Source: Pseudotamlana agarivorans | GTDB taxonomy: Bacteria > Bacteroidota > Bacteroidia > Flavobacteriales > Flavobacteriaceae | NCBI RefSeq assembly: GCF_001642835.1 | Contig: NZ_LXEI01000019.1 | Location: 1 to 51,536 of the forward strand | Length of the DNA stretch: 51,536 nt | Direction of reading: 5' to 3' | Shown: in pieces, positions 18,311 through 27,924 of the stretch | Layout of the letters: every line of letters begins with the position of its first letter | Position numbering within the stretch: the stretch's first letter is position 1 | Notes under the pieces: model-generated | The model's database searches: none | Told to the model about the DNA's origin: nothing | Seen by the model: only the letters and a program-made list of their open reading frames with translations | Program-made: the position numbers and the translations under genes

Positions 18311-19009
18311 ATGAGTGTTCATATTGAAGCCAAAAAAGGAGACATCGCAGAAACCATATTACTACCTGGCGACCCTTTACGAGCCAAATGGATTGCAGAA
18401 ACTTTTCTAGAAAACCCGGTTTGTTTTAACAAAGTAAGAAACATGTTTGGCTATACAGGAACCTTTAAAGGGAAACGTGTTTCTGTTATGGGAACTGGCA
18501 TGGGAATCCCCTCTATTTCTATTTATGCACACGAACTTATTACCGAATATGATGTAAAAAATTTAATTCGTGTAGGAAGTGCTGGGTCCTATCAGGAAGA
18601 TGTAAAAATTAGAGATATTGTTTTAGCCATGGCTGCCTCATCAAATTCAGGGTTAAACGAAATACGTTTTAACGGTGCTGATTATGCACCAACCGCAAAT
18701 TTCGACTTATTCAAAAAAGCATTAAAAGCTGCTGAATCAAAGAACATTCCTATAAAAGCAGGAAATATTTTTAGTTCTGATGAATTTTATGCCGACGATT
18801 TTAAATCCTATAAAAAATGGTCCAAATTCGGAGTACTTTGTGTAGAGATGGAAACTGCGGGACTATATACGGTTGCTGCAAAGCACCGTGTCAATGCCCT
18901 TTCTATATTAACTATTTCAGATTCGTTGGTTACGGGAGAGCGTACTACAAGTACCGAACGAGAAACGACTTTTAGAGAAATGATTGATATCGCTTTAGCT
19001 CTTGTTTAA
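18311..19009 (+). CDS. deoD: purine-nucleoside phosphorylase, DeoD type
   Basis: The 232-residue hexameric-type PNP cleaves purine (deoxy)nucleosides with phosphate to the base and (deoxy)ribose 1-phosphate. Visible motifs are [14 protein letters not shown] (phosphate binding, about 18-31), MGTGMGIPS (62-70), the nucleoside site [10 protein letters not shown] (about 177-186) and the catalytic loop [16 protein letters not shown]. It follows deoC by 11 bp. Together they turn purine deoxynucleosides into glycolytic intermediates once a phosphopentomutase acts; none is present here. Confidence 0.95.
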   Translation: MSVHIEAKKGDIAETILLPGDPLRAKWIAETFLENPVCFNKVRNMFGYTGTFKGKRVSVMGTGMGIPSISIYAHELITEYDVKNLIRVGSAGSYQEDVKIRDIVLAMAASSNSGLNEIRFNGADYAPTANFDLFKKALKAAESKNIPIKAGNIFSSDEFYADDFKSYKKWSKFGVLCVEMETAGLYTVAAKHRVNALSILTISDSLVTGERTTSTERETTFREMIDIALALV

Positions 19010-19210
19010 TCTTCTTTATCACCTTATCAAATATTGTTAACACATTATTTATTAGGTAAAAGATGGATCATAAAAAAACTACTTTTACTACCTGTTATAG
19101 GTGTTTACAAAACCTCATAAATCCAATCCTTATTGAAGGATAAGCAAACTAAACCCCATATTTATTCAATCTAACTGGATAAACAAAGCGCTTTAAAAAG
19201 TTATTCCAAA

Positions 19211-19246
19211 AAAAAATGTTGGTCTAAAATTTAGACCAACATTTTA
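19211..19246. terminator. terminator of the susC-susD operon
   Basis: AAAATGTTGGTCTA and TAGACCAACATTTT pair around AAATT. It lies 23 bp past the susD stop codon and is flanked by A-runs and T-runs, so it could also serve the converging deoD transcript. Confidence 0.85.
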
Positions 19247-19268
19247 AAAAATTATTTATACAAACTTA

Positions 19269-20864
19269 TTAGTACCCAGGATTTTGTTCTAAATTAGGGT
19301 TTAGAAGAATCTCATCACCAGGAATTGGCAATAAATAATCACGACTTGGATCCCAGAATTTTTGTGCTGGTCCAACTCCAGATTCAGTAGTTACCTCAGA
19401 CTCTAAACCATTCGGTCCAAATGCTTCATCACCTAATCTTCTTCTTACAATATCGTACCATCTTTTAAATTCGAAAGCTAGTTCTAATCTACGCTCTTCT
19501 AAAACGATGTCTCTAAACTCATCTTGAGACGATCCAGAAACATCTGCAGGAGATGCACTTGGCACGAAACCGTTTGTTACACCACCACGTCTTGCTCTCT
19601 CTCTAACTTGATTAAGGTATCCTTCTGCTTCACTAGTTCTTCCCAATTCATTTGCAGCCTCAGCAGCAATTAAAAGCACTTCAGCATAACGCATAAGACA
19701 GTAGTTAGATTTTGCACCCCTAGCATTACCATCTTGAGATGGTGTTTTACTTGCCATACGTGTATATTTACCTACATGAGGTCTATTAACACTCAAACCA
19801 TCGTTAGCTACAAACTCTGTATAAGGCACCGCTGGTCCACCTTCCTCAAATACCATAGTATCATCAAAAGAAACAGCTCTTCTGTAATCATTCGCATCCC
19901 AAGTGGTATAAACCTTAAGTGCAGGTACTTGAACTGACCATCCACCACCTCCAGTGATATTTGGTAAATATTGTAAATCACCTCTACCTCCTGTCATTGC
20001 TGCAACATAATTTCTTCCTTGGTCACCATCAGAAACACCTGTAAAATCTAATACGAAAATAGGCTCGATTGATTCATCAATCTTAACAGAATCAAATAAA
20101 TCTTGAAAATCAGGCTCTAAACCTAAGTTGTAACCACCATTAATAAGCTCTGTAGCTTCATCATAAGCTCCTTGCCAGTTTTCTCTAGTTAAATGTACTG
20201 ACGCTAAGTAAGCAATTGCTGCTGATTGTGCAGGTATAGCTCTAATTGGATGTTCAGTAGGAGACAACCATTGTTTAGCATACTCGAAATCTGCAATAAT
20301 ACCTGCATAAACTTCATCAACTGGAGTTCTTGGAGCAACAGCAGCTTCAGTTAACAACGTTGTATCATCAATATAAGGAATAGCACCAAACTGTCTTACT
20401 AAATGATAATAAGCTAATCCTCTTGCAAAACGAGCTCTTGCAATAACTTCATTTAATACACCTTCTTCTACCTCACCTACTAATTGATTTCCAGCTTTTA
20501 TACCATCGTTCGCTGCACGAATGATTTGGTATACTTTTGGCCAATATGCATTACTATTATTTGTAATTAACTCATTGTTGACATTTACTGTAAAATCATC
20601 ATGTTCTTTACGTGGTACATTAGATGTTCTACCAATAGCAAGCATATCACTACGGAACATAAGAACTTGCCCCATTTCTCTAGATAAGAAGTTTCTATGG
20701 TGCATGTGTACATAAGCACCAGAAACAAAACCTTCAACTTGATCTAAGCTTAAATTGCTAAAGTAATCGTCCGGGCTTATTTGAGATTTTGGATCTTCCT
20801 CTAAATCAGAGCACCCAAGTATTGAAAAGCCAATCAATACTAATAAATATTTATATGTTTTCAT
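19269..20864 (-). CDS. SusD/RagB-family nutrient-binding outer-membrane lipoprotein
   Basis: The 531-residue protein starts with a lipoprotein signal (cysteine at residue 18, ILGCSDLEEDP) and has the TPR-rich SusD fold. Family marks are YFSNLSLDQVEGFVSGAY near the N-terminus, ARFARGLAYYHLVRQFGAIPY near residue 145, and the C-terminal RRLELAFEFKRWYDIVRR and YLLPIPGDEILLNPNLEQNPGY. It caps the SusC transporter and captures the substrate at the cell surface. It is 15 bp downstream of susC. No glycoside hydrolase or other enzyme accompanies the pair, so the substrate cannot be named. Confidence 0.95.
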   Translation of the reverse strand: MKTYKYLLVLIGFSILGCSDLEEDPKSQISPDDYFSNLSLDQVEGFVSGAYVHMHHRNFLSREMGQVLMFRSDMLAIGRTSNVPRKEHDDFTVNVNNELITNNSNAYWPKVYQIIRAANDGIKAGNQLVGEVEEGVLNEVIARARFARGLAYYHLVRQFGAIPYIDDTTLLTEAAVAPRTPVDEVYAGIIADFEYAKQWLSPTEHPIRAIPAQSAAIAYLASVHLTRENWQGAYDEATELINGGYNLGLEPDFQDLFDSVKIDESIEPIFVLDFTGVSDGDQGRNYVAAMTGGRGDLQYLPNITGGGGWSVQVPALKVYTTWDANDYRRAVSFDDTMVFEEGGPAVPYTEFVANDGLSVNRPHVGKYTRMASKTPSQDGNARGAKSNYCLMRYAEVLLIAAEAANELGRTSEAEGYLNQVRERARRGGVTNGFVPSASPADVSGSSQDEFRDIVLEERRLELAFEFKRWYDIVRRRLGDEAFGPNGLESEVTTESGVGPAQKFWDPSRDYLLPIPGDEILLNPNLEQNPGY

Positions 20865-20879
20865 ATTCTTTTCTTTTTT

Positions 20880-23800
20880 TTAAAATTTTAAATTAAGACT
20901 TAAATTGAAAGATCTAATTGTTGGATAGTTTCCAAAGTCATGGCCTTGTGCTACATTCGTTGTAGTAGTATCACCTGCACTAGTTCCAAAGTAACTTACT
21001 TCTGGATCTAAACCAGAGTAGTTTGTAATTGTGAATAAATTTTGTCCACTAACTGCTAATCTAAGATTATCTAGACCAATTTTTTCAACAAAATTTGAAT
21101 CAAAAGTATAACCAATAGAAAGGTTTTTCAATCTTACATAGCTCCCATCTTCAATGAAACGAGAAGAAATTTCTCTATCTCTAATCTTATTTGAAGGAAT
21201 GTTAGAATCAGTATTTGTAGGAGTCCATGCATCTAAAGCATCGGTAACAGTGTTTGAATCTCCATTATATAACTGAACATTTGTTAAGTTTAAAATTTCA
21301 CCACCTACAGAACCCTGGAAAAAGATGTTTACATCTAAGTTCTTGTAAGTAAGAGTATTATTAAAACCAAAGTTCCAAGCTGGATTAGGATCACCAATAA
21401 TCTTTTCATCATTAGAATCAATCACCCCATTTGTATTTCCATCTGCATCAGGCACATCAGTAAACAAAGGATCTCCTGCCTCTTGATAATTATTTTTTAA
21501 AGCCGTTCCTTCTGGTATGTTTACACCATCATATACACCACGATACTCATGACCCCAAAATGAACCAATAGTTTCTCCTTCTCTTAAGATATAAGTATTC
21601 TTACCTGAGAAATACCCTGGAGCAGCACTACCAATAATATCAGCACCATTAACTAAAGATACAACCTCGTTTTTATTCGTTGACCAGTTAAAATCTGTTG
21701 TCCAAGTAAAGTTCTTGTTAGTAATATTTGTCGTGTTTAAAGACAATTCGAAACCTTTATTATTAATCTCTCCAATATTTTGAAATACCACCAAAGATGT
21801 AGCACCTAAGTAATCTGGAGTTGACGTAGCGTCTAATAAAAGATCTTTAGTATCAATGTTATAGTAATCAAAAGAAAATGAAATTCTATTATTTAATAAT
21901 CCTAAATCAAAACCAATGTTAGTTTGGTATGATGTTTCCCATTTTAAATCAGGATTAGCTTCTTGAGCTACAGCAACTGATGCATCAGTTCCAACTTCTG
22001 TTGAAGGTGTAACTAAAAGCGCAGCTAAAGACTGGTAAGGGGAAATTGCTTGATTACCTGTTAAACCATAACTCGCTCTTAATTTTAAATTAGAAATCGT
22101 GTTACTATCTTTTAAGAAGTTCTCATTAGAAATTTTCCAACCAATAGCTCCAGAAGGAAAAACAGCATATTTATTATTCTCAGCAAAGTTTGAAGCACCA
22201 TCTCTTCTTACTGTAGCTGTGAATAAGTATTTATCATTCCAGTCATAATTTACTCTACCAAATAGCGACTGAATCTCAGAAGCTGAATACGAAGAAGTAA
22301 CTCTTCTAGTCTCAACATGACCAGCTTCTAAATTATACCACATAAAGTCATCAGACAATAAATTTTGAGTACTTGCAGAAAACCTTTCGTTAGTTACATT
22401 TTGAAAAGAATATCCTCCTAATACTTCTAAATTACCTTTTCCTAGCTCTGCACTATAAGTTAAGTAGTTTTCACTTAACACATTAGTTCTTTTTAAATTT
22501 GCTAAACTTGCACCTCCAGTTGAAAGTTGAAAAGTTTGAGGTTTAAAATATGCAGCAGTTTCATTTCTTGTACTAAAACCGAAAGTAGTTCTAAAATCAA
22601 GGTTTTTGAATATTTGCCAGTTAGCATATAAGTTTGCTCTAAAATCATCAGTTTTAGTTTCATTAACAATCTCATTTGCAACCGCATAAGGATTCTCAAT
22701 AGCATCTCCTACTGAGTTTGTTGAAAAATTACCGTTTTGATCATAAAACCCTCTATCTGGTGTAAATCTCATAGCTAATGATACAACATCATCACCTCCA
22801 CCATTTACATCACCAACAGCATCTTCTCCTGAAGATTGCGTAGAAACACCATCTTTAGTACTTCTTGAGCCGTAAACGTTCATACCTAATTTTAACTTAT
22901 CTGTTACTTGAGCATCTACATTAGATAAAAACGTAAATTTTTCAAATGCAGAATTAACAATAATACCATCTTGGTCATAATAGTTTACAGAAGAATAAAA
23001 ATTAATTTTCTCAGACCCTCCAGAAAATGAAGCTTGAGTATTAGAAATATCACCTGTTCTATATATTACATCTTGCCAATCTGTGTTTTCTGTACCTTGT
23101 ACATAAGAACTAAATGATTGTTGGTATTCAGCAAATTGATCTGCATCTAATAAATCTAATCTATTTGCAGTATTTTGAACAGAATAAGCTGTATTAATTT
23201 CTACAGATAAATTACCAGTACGTCCTTTTTTAGTTGTTACTAAAATAACACCACCAGATCCTCGAGATCCATAAATAGCAGTAGCAGAGGCATCCTTTAA
23301 AACTTCCATGGCAGCAATATCAGCAGCTTGTGGCATCTCAGCACCAACAAAACCATCTACAACTACAAGTGGTCCACTATTTGCACCAATAGAAGTATTT
23401 CCTCTTACCTTAATACTAATAGGAGCACCTGGCTCACCTCCATTATTAGACTGAACTACAACACCGGCCGCACGACCTTGAAGCGCTTGTTCTGCGTTAG
23501 AAGTTGGAAATGCCGTAAGCTCATCAGATTTTACAGAAGATACAGAACCTGTAATATCACTCTTTTTACGTGTCCCATAACCTACTACTACAACTTCCTC
23601 AAGTTGACTTGCGTCTTCTTGCATTACTACGTTTACTGATTTTTGACCTGTAATTGTTACAGTTTGTGTTAAATACCCGATGTATGAAAACTGAAGTACA
23701 TCTCCAGGCTTAACATCTAATTGAAAACCACCATCAAAGTCGGTAGCCGTTCCAGTTGTTGTTTTCGCTACAATAACATTAATCCCGGGAATTGGAACAC

Positions 23801-23906
23801 CCGCCTGGTCTGTTACAATACCGGACACCTGGTATCCGTCTTGTGCGAACAATGATATATTAAATATCATCATTAACATTAAAGCTAGTTTAGTTTTTAA
23901 ATTCAT
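20880..23906 (-). CDS. SusC/RagA-family TonB-linked outer-membrane transporter
   Basis: The 1008-residue protein has, in order: a signal peptide (1-21), a carboxypeptidase-regulatory-like domain (about 24-100, VSGIVTDQAGVPIPGINV), a TonB-box region ending EEVVVVGYGTRKKSDITG, a plug domain (VRGNTSIGANSGPLVVVDG, IYGSRGSGGVILVTTKKG), and a 22-strand barrel ending in the aromatic-terminated FNLSLNLKF. It imports large substrates with SusD using TonB energy. Two palindromic operators sit upstream of its start. The pair stands without degradative genes between the deo cluster and the 5-oxoproline operon. Confidence 0.96.
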   Translation of the reverse strand: MNLKTKLALMLMMIFNISLFAQDGYQVSGIVTDQAGVPIPGINVIVAKTTTGTATDFDGGFQLDVKPGDVLQFSYIGYLTQTVTITGQKSVNVVMQEDASQLEEVVVVGYGTRKKSDITGSVSSVKSDELTAFPTSNAEQALQGRAAGVVVQSNNGGEPGAPISIKVRGNTSIGANSGPLVVVDGFVGAEMPQAADIAAMEVLKDASATAIYGSRGSGGVILVTTKKGRTGNLSVEINTAYSVQNTANRLDLLDADQFAEYQQSFSSYVQGTENTDWQDVIYRTGDISNTQASFSGGSEKINFYSSVNYYDQDGIIVNSAFEKFTFLSNVDAQVTDKLKLGMNVYGSRSTKDGVSTQSSGEDAVGDVNGGGDDVVSLAMRFTPDRGFYDQNGNFSTNSVGDAIENPYAVANEIVNETKTDDFRANLYANWQIFKNLDFRTTFGFSTRNETAAYFKPQTFQLSTGGASLANLKRTNVLSENYLTYSAELGKGNLEVLGGYSFQNVTNERFSASTQNLLSDDFMWYNLEAGHVETRRVTSSYSASEIQSLFGRVNYDWNDKYLFTATVRRDGASNFAENNKYAVFPSGAIGWKISNENFLKDSNTISNLKLRASYGLTGNQAISPYQSLAALLVTPSTEVGTDASVAVAQEANPDLKWETSYQTNIGFDLGLLNNRISFSFDYYNIDTKDLLLDATSTPDYLGATSLVVFQNIGEINNKGFELSLNTTNITNKNFTWTTDFNWSTNKNEVVSLVNGADIIGSAAPGYFSGKNTYILREGETIGSFWGHEYRGVYDGVNIPEGTALKNNYQEAGDPLFTDVPDADGNTNGVIDSNDEKIIGDPNPAWNFGFNNTLTYKNLDVNIFFQGSVGGEILNLTNVQLYNGDSNTVTDALDAWTPTNTDSNIPSNKIRDREISSRFIEDGSYVRLKNLSIGYTFDSNFVEKIGLDNLRLAVSGQNLFTITNYSGLDPEVSYFGTSAGDTTTTNVAQGHDFGNYPTIRSFNLSLNLKF

Positions 23907-23941
23907 TTGTTAATTTTTTTTGTTAATAAAATATCTAGTTA

Positions 23942-23981
23942 TGGTAAACCAATCTGGTTTTTTAAATTGGTACACCAATTT
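23942..23981. promoter_or_regulatory. two GGTnnACC palindromic operators upstream of susC
   Basis: TGGTAAACCA (23942-23951) and AAATTGGTACACCAATTT (23964-23981) share the core GGTnnACC, with dyad centres 26 bp apart, 35-75 bp upstream of susC. TGGTnnACCA is the classic binding site of FadR-subfamily GntR repressors. The pair therefore marks the susCD operon as specifically regulated. The regulator is not encoded in the window (the GntR at 2450 has a different domain plan and different nearby repeats). Confidence 0.6.
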
Positions 23982-24355
23982 GGCGATGCTAATATATGTT
24001 ATTATTATGTTAAAATCACAATGAATTTTAAAGAAATCTAAAAATCAACTCGAAATAATCTTGATATAACAATAAATTGAAGAGATTTTTTCCATCATCT
24101 CAGTGAGGATAACGCTTTCATGTTTAGAACATAATCCTACTATACTTCCACAAATAACCAAACTGTTAATTACAGATTAAAAAACAGTTAAATTTAAAAT
24201 TAACACCTGTTTAAGTTATGAGCTGTTAACACTAGAAAAAAGATCATTATAGGCATAATATATAGAAGAACACAAGACATACTTTAAGGACTTAATTCCA
24301 ACATGTCTTAAACGAACTAAAAAACACATCATGATAAGAATAAAATGCTCCCTTA
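23982..24355. other. intergenic region with no gene seen
   Basis: Beyond the operators this A/T-rich stretch between susC and pxpC holds no convincing reading frame, RNA gene or strong hairpin on either strand. Confidence 0.5.
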
Positions 24356-25198
24356 TTATAACGAAAATTTTATAAGTTGTCCGGTGTATTTTTGGGCAAG
24401 GCAATTAAGACTTTCTTGTTTTAACTGTAACACTCTGGGATAGCCTCCTGTAGTTTGACAGTCTCTCATTAAAATTATCAATTTCCCTGAAGGTGTTAGT
24501 TGTACCGAACCAGGTAAAACTGGCGTGGTAATAATGGGTTCTAAAGTATTTTCTATAAGTTCCTCTAACTGGTAGGCCATTCGGTTATTATTTTTAGATA
24601 TAATAAATGGCTTGTCTATTAATAAATGCTGTTGTACTTCAGACAATAAATCATATTCTGGACCTTTGAAAACGCCTAGTTGACTTTGAATAAAATAATC
24701 TTTATTTATTTTTAAACGAGCATTTTTAGGATAACTTTGATTGGATTGGGGCTCAATAGCCAACAAATCGCCGTCTTGAATCACATGATTATGAGTAACG
24801 CCTTGATACATACTTCGGCTACGCATAACCACATCGGTTTTAAAGCCTCCTTTAACCGCCAAATACGTTCTTATTCCGCCGTTTGCTGATAAAAAACTTA
24901 AAACATCGGCAGCTTTTACCGCTATCATTTTATAATTAGGAATACGAGTACCGTTTAATTTAGCACGCATATCGGCTCCCGAAATACAAATAAAGGTGTC
25001 GCATTGAAATTCTAGTTTTGCACCAAGCATGGTCATTTCCAAAACTGCAGAGTCTTCGGCATTTGCGAGAATCGTATTAGCGAATAGCATGGCTTGTTTA
25101 TCCATAGCTCCAGAATACGGCACTCCATATTCCTGAAACCCATAACGCCCCAGATCTTGAATACTAGAATATAATCCGCTATTTAAAACCTTAATCAA
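24356..25198 (-). CDS. pxpC: 5-oxoprolinase subunit C (biotin-dependent carboxyltransferase-like domain)
   Basis: The 280-residue protein belongs to the KipA/PxpC family (N-terminal LNSGLYSSIQDLGRYGFQEYGVPYSGAMD is diagnostic; later MLGAKLEFQC, LAVKGGF and MRDCQTTGGYPRVLQL). With PxpA and PxpB it forms the ATP-dependent 5-oxoprolinase that opens 5-oxoproline to glutamate. Its start overlaps the end of pxpB by 8 bp, so translation is coupled. It is the last gene of the operon and is slightly short compared with the roughly 300-335 residues usual for the family. Confidence 0.93.
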   Translation of the reverse strand: MIKVLNSGLYSSIQDLGRYGFQEYGVPYSGAMDKQAMLFANTILANAEDSAVLEMTMLGAKLEFQCDTFICISGADMRAKLNGTRIPNYKMIAVKAADVLSFLSANGGIRTYLAVKGGFKTDVVMRSRSMYQGVTHNHVIQDGDLLAIEPQSNQSYPKNARLKINKDYFIQSQLGVFKGPEYDLLSEVQQHLLIDKPFIISKNNNRMAYQLEELIENTLEPIITTPVLPGSVQLTPSGKLIILMRDCQTTGGYPRVLQLKQESLNCLAQKYTGQLIKFSL

Positions 25199-25919
25199 TG
25201 GTCACCTCACTTTCTATTTGATACACGCCAGCATCAACCAATACTTTTATATCATTAAACTCTTTTAAATTCACAGCATAAAACTGAATGCGATCACCGG
25301 GTGCTGTAAAACAAGGCGGATTTAAATTTTTATCAAAAAAAGGAATGGGCGATTGCCCTATAATATTCCAACCTCCAGGACTTTCAGATGGATACACGCC
25401 TGTTTGGTTTCCGCCAATAGCAACAGCACCTTTTTCTATAGCCAATCTAGGCGTCGATTTTCTTGGCATACTTAAAGTATCATCCAAACCGCCCAAATAT
25501 AAAAATCCGGGTAAAAACCCAATAAAATAAACGGTATAAGTCACTTTGGTGTGACGTTTCATGATTTCTGATTTCGTAATGTTTTTTACTGCTGATAGGT
25601 GCTCTAAATCTAAAGCAAAGCAATCATCGTAACAAACAGGGATTCGCCAAAGCTGCGACGTTCTTTTTTCTTCGTTTTCAGCTGAAGTATAAATATTCTT
25701 TAAAACTTCTATTTTTTTCTGAAAATTAACGGGTGTATGAAAAAGAATCAACAACGATTGATAAGCTGTTCGTACCTCAGCAATATCGGCAACATCAACA
25801 TTTCCTATTTTTGATTTAAAACCTAACACATCTTCCAGAATAGACTCTGAAATTTGATTTGGCCATTCCACCAAAATCCCTTGTTCACCAAAGGGTTTAT
25901 ACGAAAGCTTAAAACTCAT
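25191..25919 (-). CDS. pxpB: 5-oxoprolinase subunit B
   Basis: The 242-residue protein belongs to the KipI/PxpB family (allophanate-hydrolase subunit 1 type). The hallmark TVYFIGFLPGFLYLGGLDDTLSMPR is seen at about 148-172, with VAIGGNQTGVYPSESPGGWNIIG after it. It provides the phosphorylating part of the PxpB-PxpC subcomplex. It lies 2 bp after pxpA and overlaps pxpC. Confidence 0.94.
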   Translation of the reverse strand: MSFKLSYKPFGEQGILVEWPNQISESILEDVLGFKSKIGNVDVADIAEVRTAYQSLLILFHTPVNFQKKIEVLKNIYTSAENEEKRTSQLWRIPVCYDDCFALDLEHLSAVKNITKSEIMKRHTKVTYTVYFIGFLPGFLYLGGLDDTLSMPRKSTPRLAIEKGAVAIGGNQTGVYPSESPGGWNIIGQSPIPFFDKNLNPPCFTAPGDRIQFYAVNLKEFNDIKVLVDAGVYQIESEVTID

Positions 25920-25921
25920 TT

Positions 25922-26659
25922 TTAAATAATTTGAATGCCTTTAGCGTTTAACTGTTTCGTTAAATTTAAAATTAAACTATAGGCTTCAGGGTTATCGCCA
26001 TGCACACAAAAGGTATCTGCTTTAATTTGCTGAAATTCTCCAGTAATAGTTTTCACTTTTTCAGTTGAAATCATATTAAAAACATGTTCAACCATGATAT
26101 CAGAATCGCTTATCAAGGCTTTTGAATCACTTCTAGAAACCAATGTTAAATCGGCATTATAATTACGATCTGCAAAGGCCTCGTACATAATTGGAATTCG
26201 GTTTTCAATAGCCAATTTAGCGATTACCGAATTATAAGGCACATACAAATGTACTCGTAACATCAAACATTTCATAACTTCAATGATTACTTGAGCAATT
26301 TTTTCATCCACTGCAGCTAAATTATACAAAGCGCCATGAGGCTTCACATGATGAAGGTGCAGGTGTTCGGCCTCTAAAATTCGAATTAAATCTTTTATTT
26401 GATTTTTAATAGAGGTGTACAGGGCTACACTAGGCATATCTATAGCTTTTCTTCCAAAATGATCTTTATCAGGAAAACTGGGGTGTGCCCCTATTTTAAC
26501 ACCGTGTTTTTTTGCTAAACGTGACACGGCAGTCATGGTTTCCATATCACCAGCATGACCACCACAAGCGATATTACAAGAAGAGATGAACGGCATAAGC
26601 TCGGCTTCGTTGCCAAGGCCTTCGCCTACATCGGCATTAAGATCTATACGGGTTTGCAT
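25922..26659 (-). CDS. pxpA: 5-oxoprolinase subunit A (LamB/YcsF family)
   Basis: The 245-residue protein opens with IDLNADVGEGLGNEAELMPFISSCNIACGGHAGD, the LamB/YcsF signature carrying the metal and substrate residues. Further marks are GAHPSFPDKDHFGR and VKPHGALYNLA. It is the hydrolytic subunit of 5-oxoprolinase. It follows the Nramp-like carrier by 2 bp. Operon order carrier-pxpA-pxpB-pxpC resembles the ycsFG-kipIA arrangement of Bacillus subtilis. Confidence 0.95.
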   Translation of the reverse strand: MQTRIDLNADVGEGLGNEAELMPFISSCNIACGGHAGDMETMTAVSRLAKKHGVKIGAHPSFPDKDHFGRKAIDMPSVALYTSIKNQIKDLIRILEAEHLHLHHVKPHGALYNLAAVDEKIAQVIIEVMKCLMLRVHLYVPYNSVIAKLAIENRIPIMYEAFADRNYNADLTLVSRSDSKALISDSDIMVEHVFNMISTEKVKTITGEFQQIKADTFCVHGDNPEAYSLILNLTKQLNAKGIQII

Positions 26660-26661
26660 GA

Positions 26662-27891
26662 TTAAAAAATATTTAAATCGAACACCTTATTTAAGGTAGC
26701 AACAGACAACAAGATACTAATAATTAAAACAATAGCACCTAATACATTTTGTTTAAAACTGTTTTTATGTTCGCCTAATACGGTAGATTTATTCATTACC
26801 CAAATTAAAAACCCTGCAATTATAGGTAATAAAACACCATTAGTAACTTGCGCAAATTTTATAATCTCAATGGATTTAATTCCTAATGAAGAAAACAGAA
26901 CTCCTAAAATAATAATACTCCCCCAAACACTTTTAAACTTTATGGTACGCATATCACTTTTCCAGCCCAAACAACCACTCATCACAAAAGCGGCGGCTAA
27001 TGGGGCCGTAATAGCACTTGTAATTCCAGCGGCAAACAAGCCTATAGCTAAAAAATACTTAGCAAAACTCCCAAACAAAGGTTCTAAGCCTTTTGCTAAA
27101 TCTATAGCACTGTGTACCTCAGTCGCTTGAATGGATGCTGCCGAAATCATGATACACATAGATACCATACCACCTAAAACTACAGCTACAATAGTATCCT
27201 TTCTGGCATATTTTAAATCGACAGGTTTTTGCCACTTCTCCTTAACTAATGAGGCGTGCAAAAATAAGTTATAAGGCACTACCGTAGTTCCTATTAAAGC
27301 GATAACGGTGAGTAAATTTTCTTTTGAAATATTTGGAATGAAGGCACCTTTAAAAACATCGCCTAGATTTGGTTTTGTAATAATAGCTGTAAGAAGAAAT
27401 GCCAAACTCATTAAAGTTACCAAAGCCACTAAAACCCGTTCCAGAATTTTATAATTGCCCATGTACAATAACGAAAAAGCAATGACTCCAATTAAAACAC
27501 TTAAACCATTTAAAGAGAAACCTCCTATAGCCAAACTTTTTTTACCGATAATAGCCTCTAAACCCAAAACGCCACCACTTATATTTCCGGCTTCGTAGGC
27601 GGCATTCCCAATAACGATGGCCGAGAGTATTAAAAGTAAAGCCAATACTTTTATTACCGGATGCTTTATTTCTTCACGAATAATTTCCGATAAGCCTTTT
27701 TGAGAAATAACACCTAATCTAGCCGACATTTCCTGTAAAACAATAGTTGCCAAAATGGACAAAACCATAGCCCACAATAAGGAAAAACCAAATCCTACGC
27801 CAGCTAAAGTGCATACCGTCACGGTACCAGGGCCAATAAACGCAGCTGCTACCAAAGGACCTGGGCCAATATTTTGAAACCAGTTTTTCAA
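26662..27891 (-). CDS. Nramp-family (YcsG-like) carrier lacking the metal-binding motifs
   Basis: The 409-residue, roughly 11-helix inner-membrane protein is clearly of the Nramp family (GPLVAAAFIGPGTVTVCT; LGVISQKGLSEIIREE; GNAAYEAGNISGG). In metal-transporting Nramps helix 1 carries DPGN and helix 6 MPH. Here helix 1 reads GPGT (Gly20 in place of Asp) and helix 6 VPYN (Val205-Pro206-Tyr207). The metal ligands are thus gone. It is 2 bp upstream of pxpA and probably carries a substrate of that pathway, such as 5-oxoproline or another small organic solute. That is inference from context; the residue changes are read directly. Confidence 0.85.
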   Translation of the reverse strand: MKNWFQNIGPGPLVAAAFIGPGTVTVCTLAGVGFGFSLLWAMVLSILATIVLQEMSARLGVISQKGLSEIIREEIKHPVIKVLALLLILSAIVIGNAAYEAGNISGGVLGLEAIIGKKSLAIGGFSLNGLSVLIGVIAFSLLYMGNYKILERVLVALVTLMSLAFLLTAIITKPNLGDVFKGAFIPNISKENLLTVIALIGTTVVPYNLFLHASLVKEKWQKPVDLKYARKDTIVAVVLGGMVSMCIMISAASIQATEVHSAIDLAKGLEPLFGSFAKYFLAIGLFAAGITSAITAPLAAAFVMSGCLGWKSDMRTIKFKSVWGSIIILGVLFSSLGIKSIEIIKFAQVTNGVLLPIIAGFLIWVMNKSTVLGEHKNSFKQNVLGAIVLIISILLSVATLNKVFDLNIF

Positions 27892-27924
27892 ATGGATGTT
27901 TAGGTGTTAACCATTTTTATTGGT

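Noticed and set aside
12720-26659. A single glutathione-cycle gene set (gamma-glutamylcyclotransferase plus 5-oxoprolinase)
   Set aside because: The genes are 11 kb apart in separate units, and the YtxJ protein points to bacillithiol and not to glutathione. The biochemical link remains possible but is not shown by the sequence.
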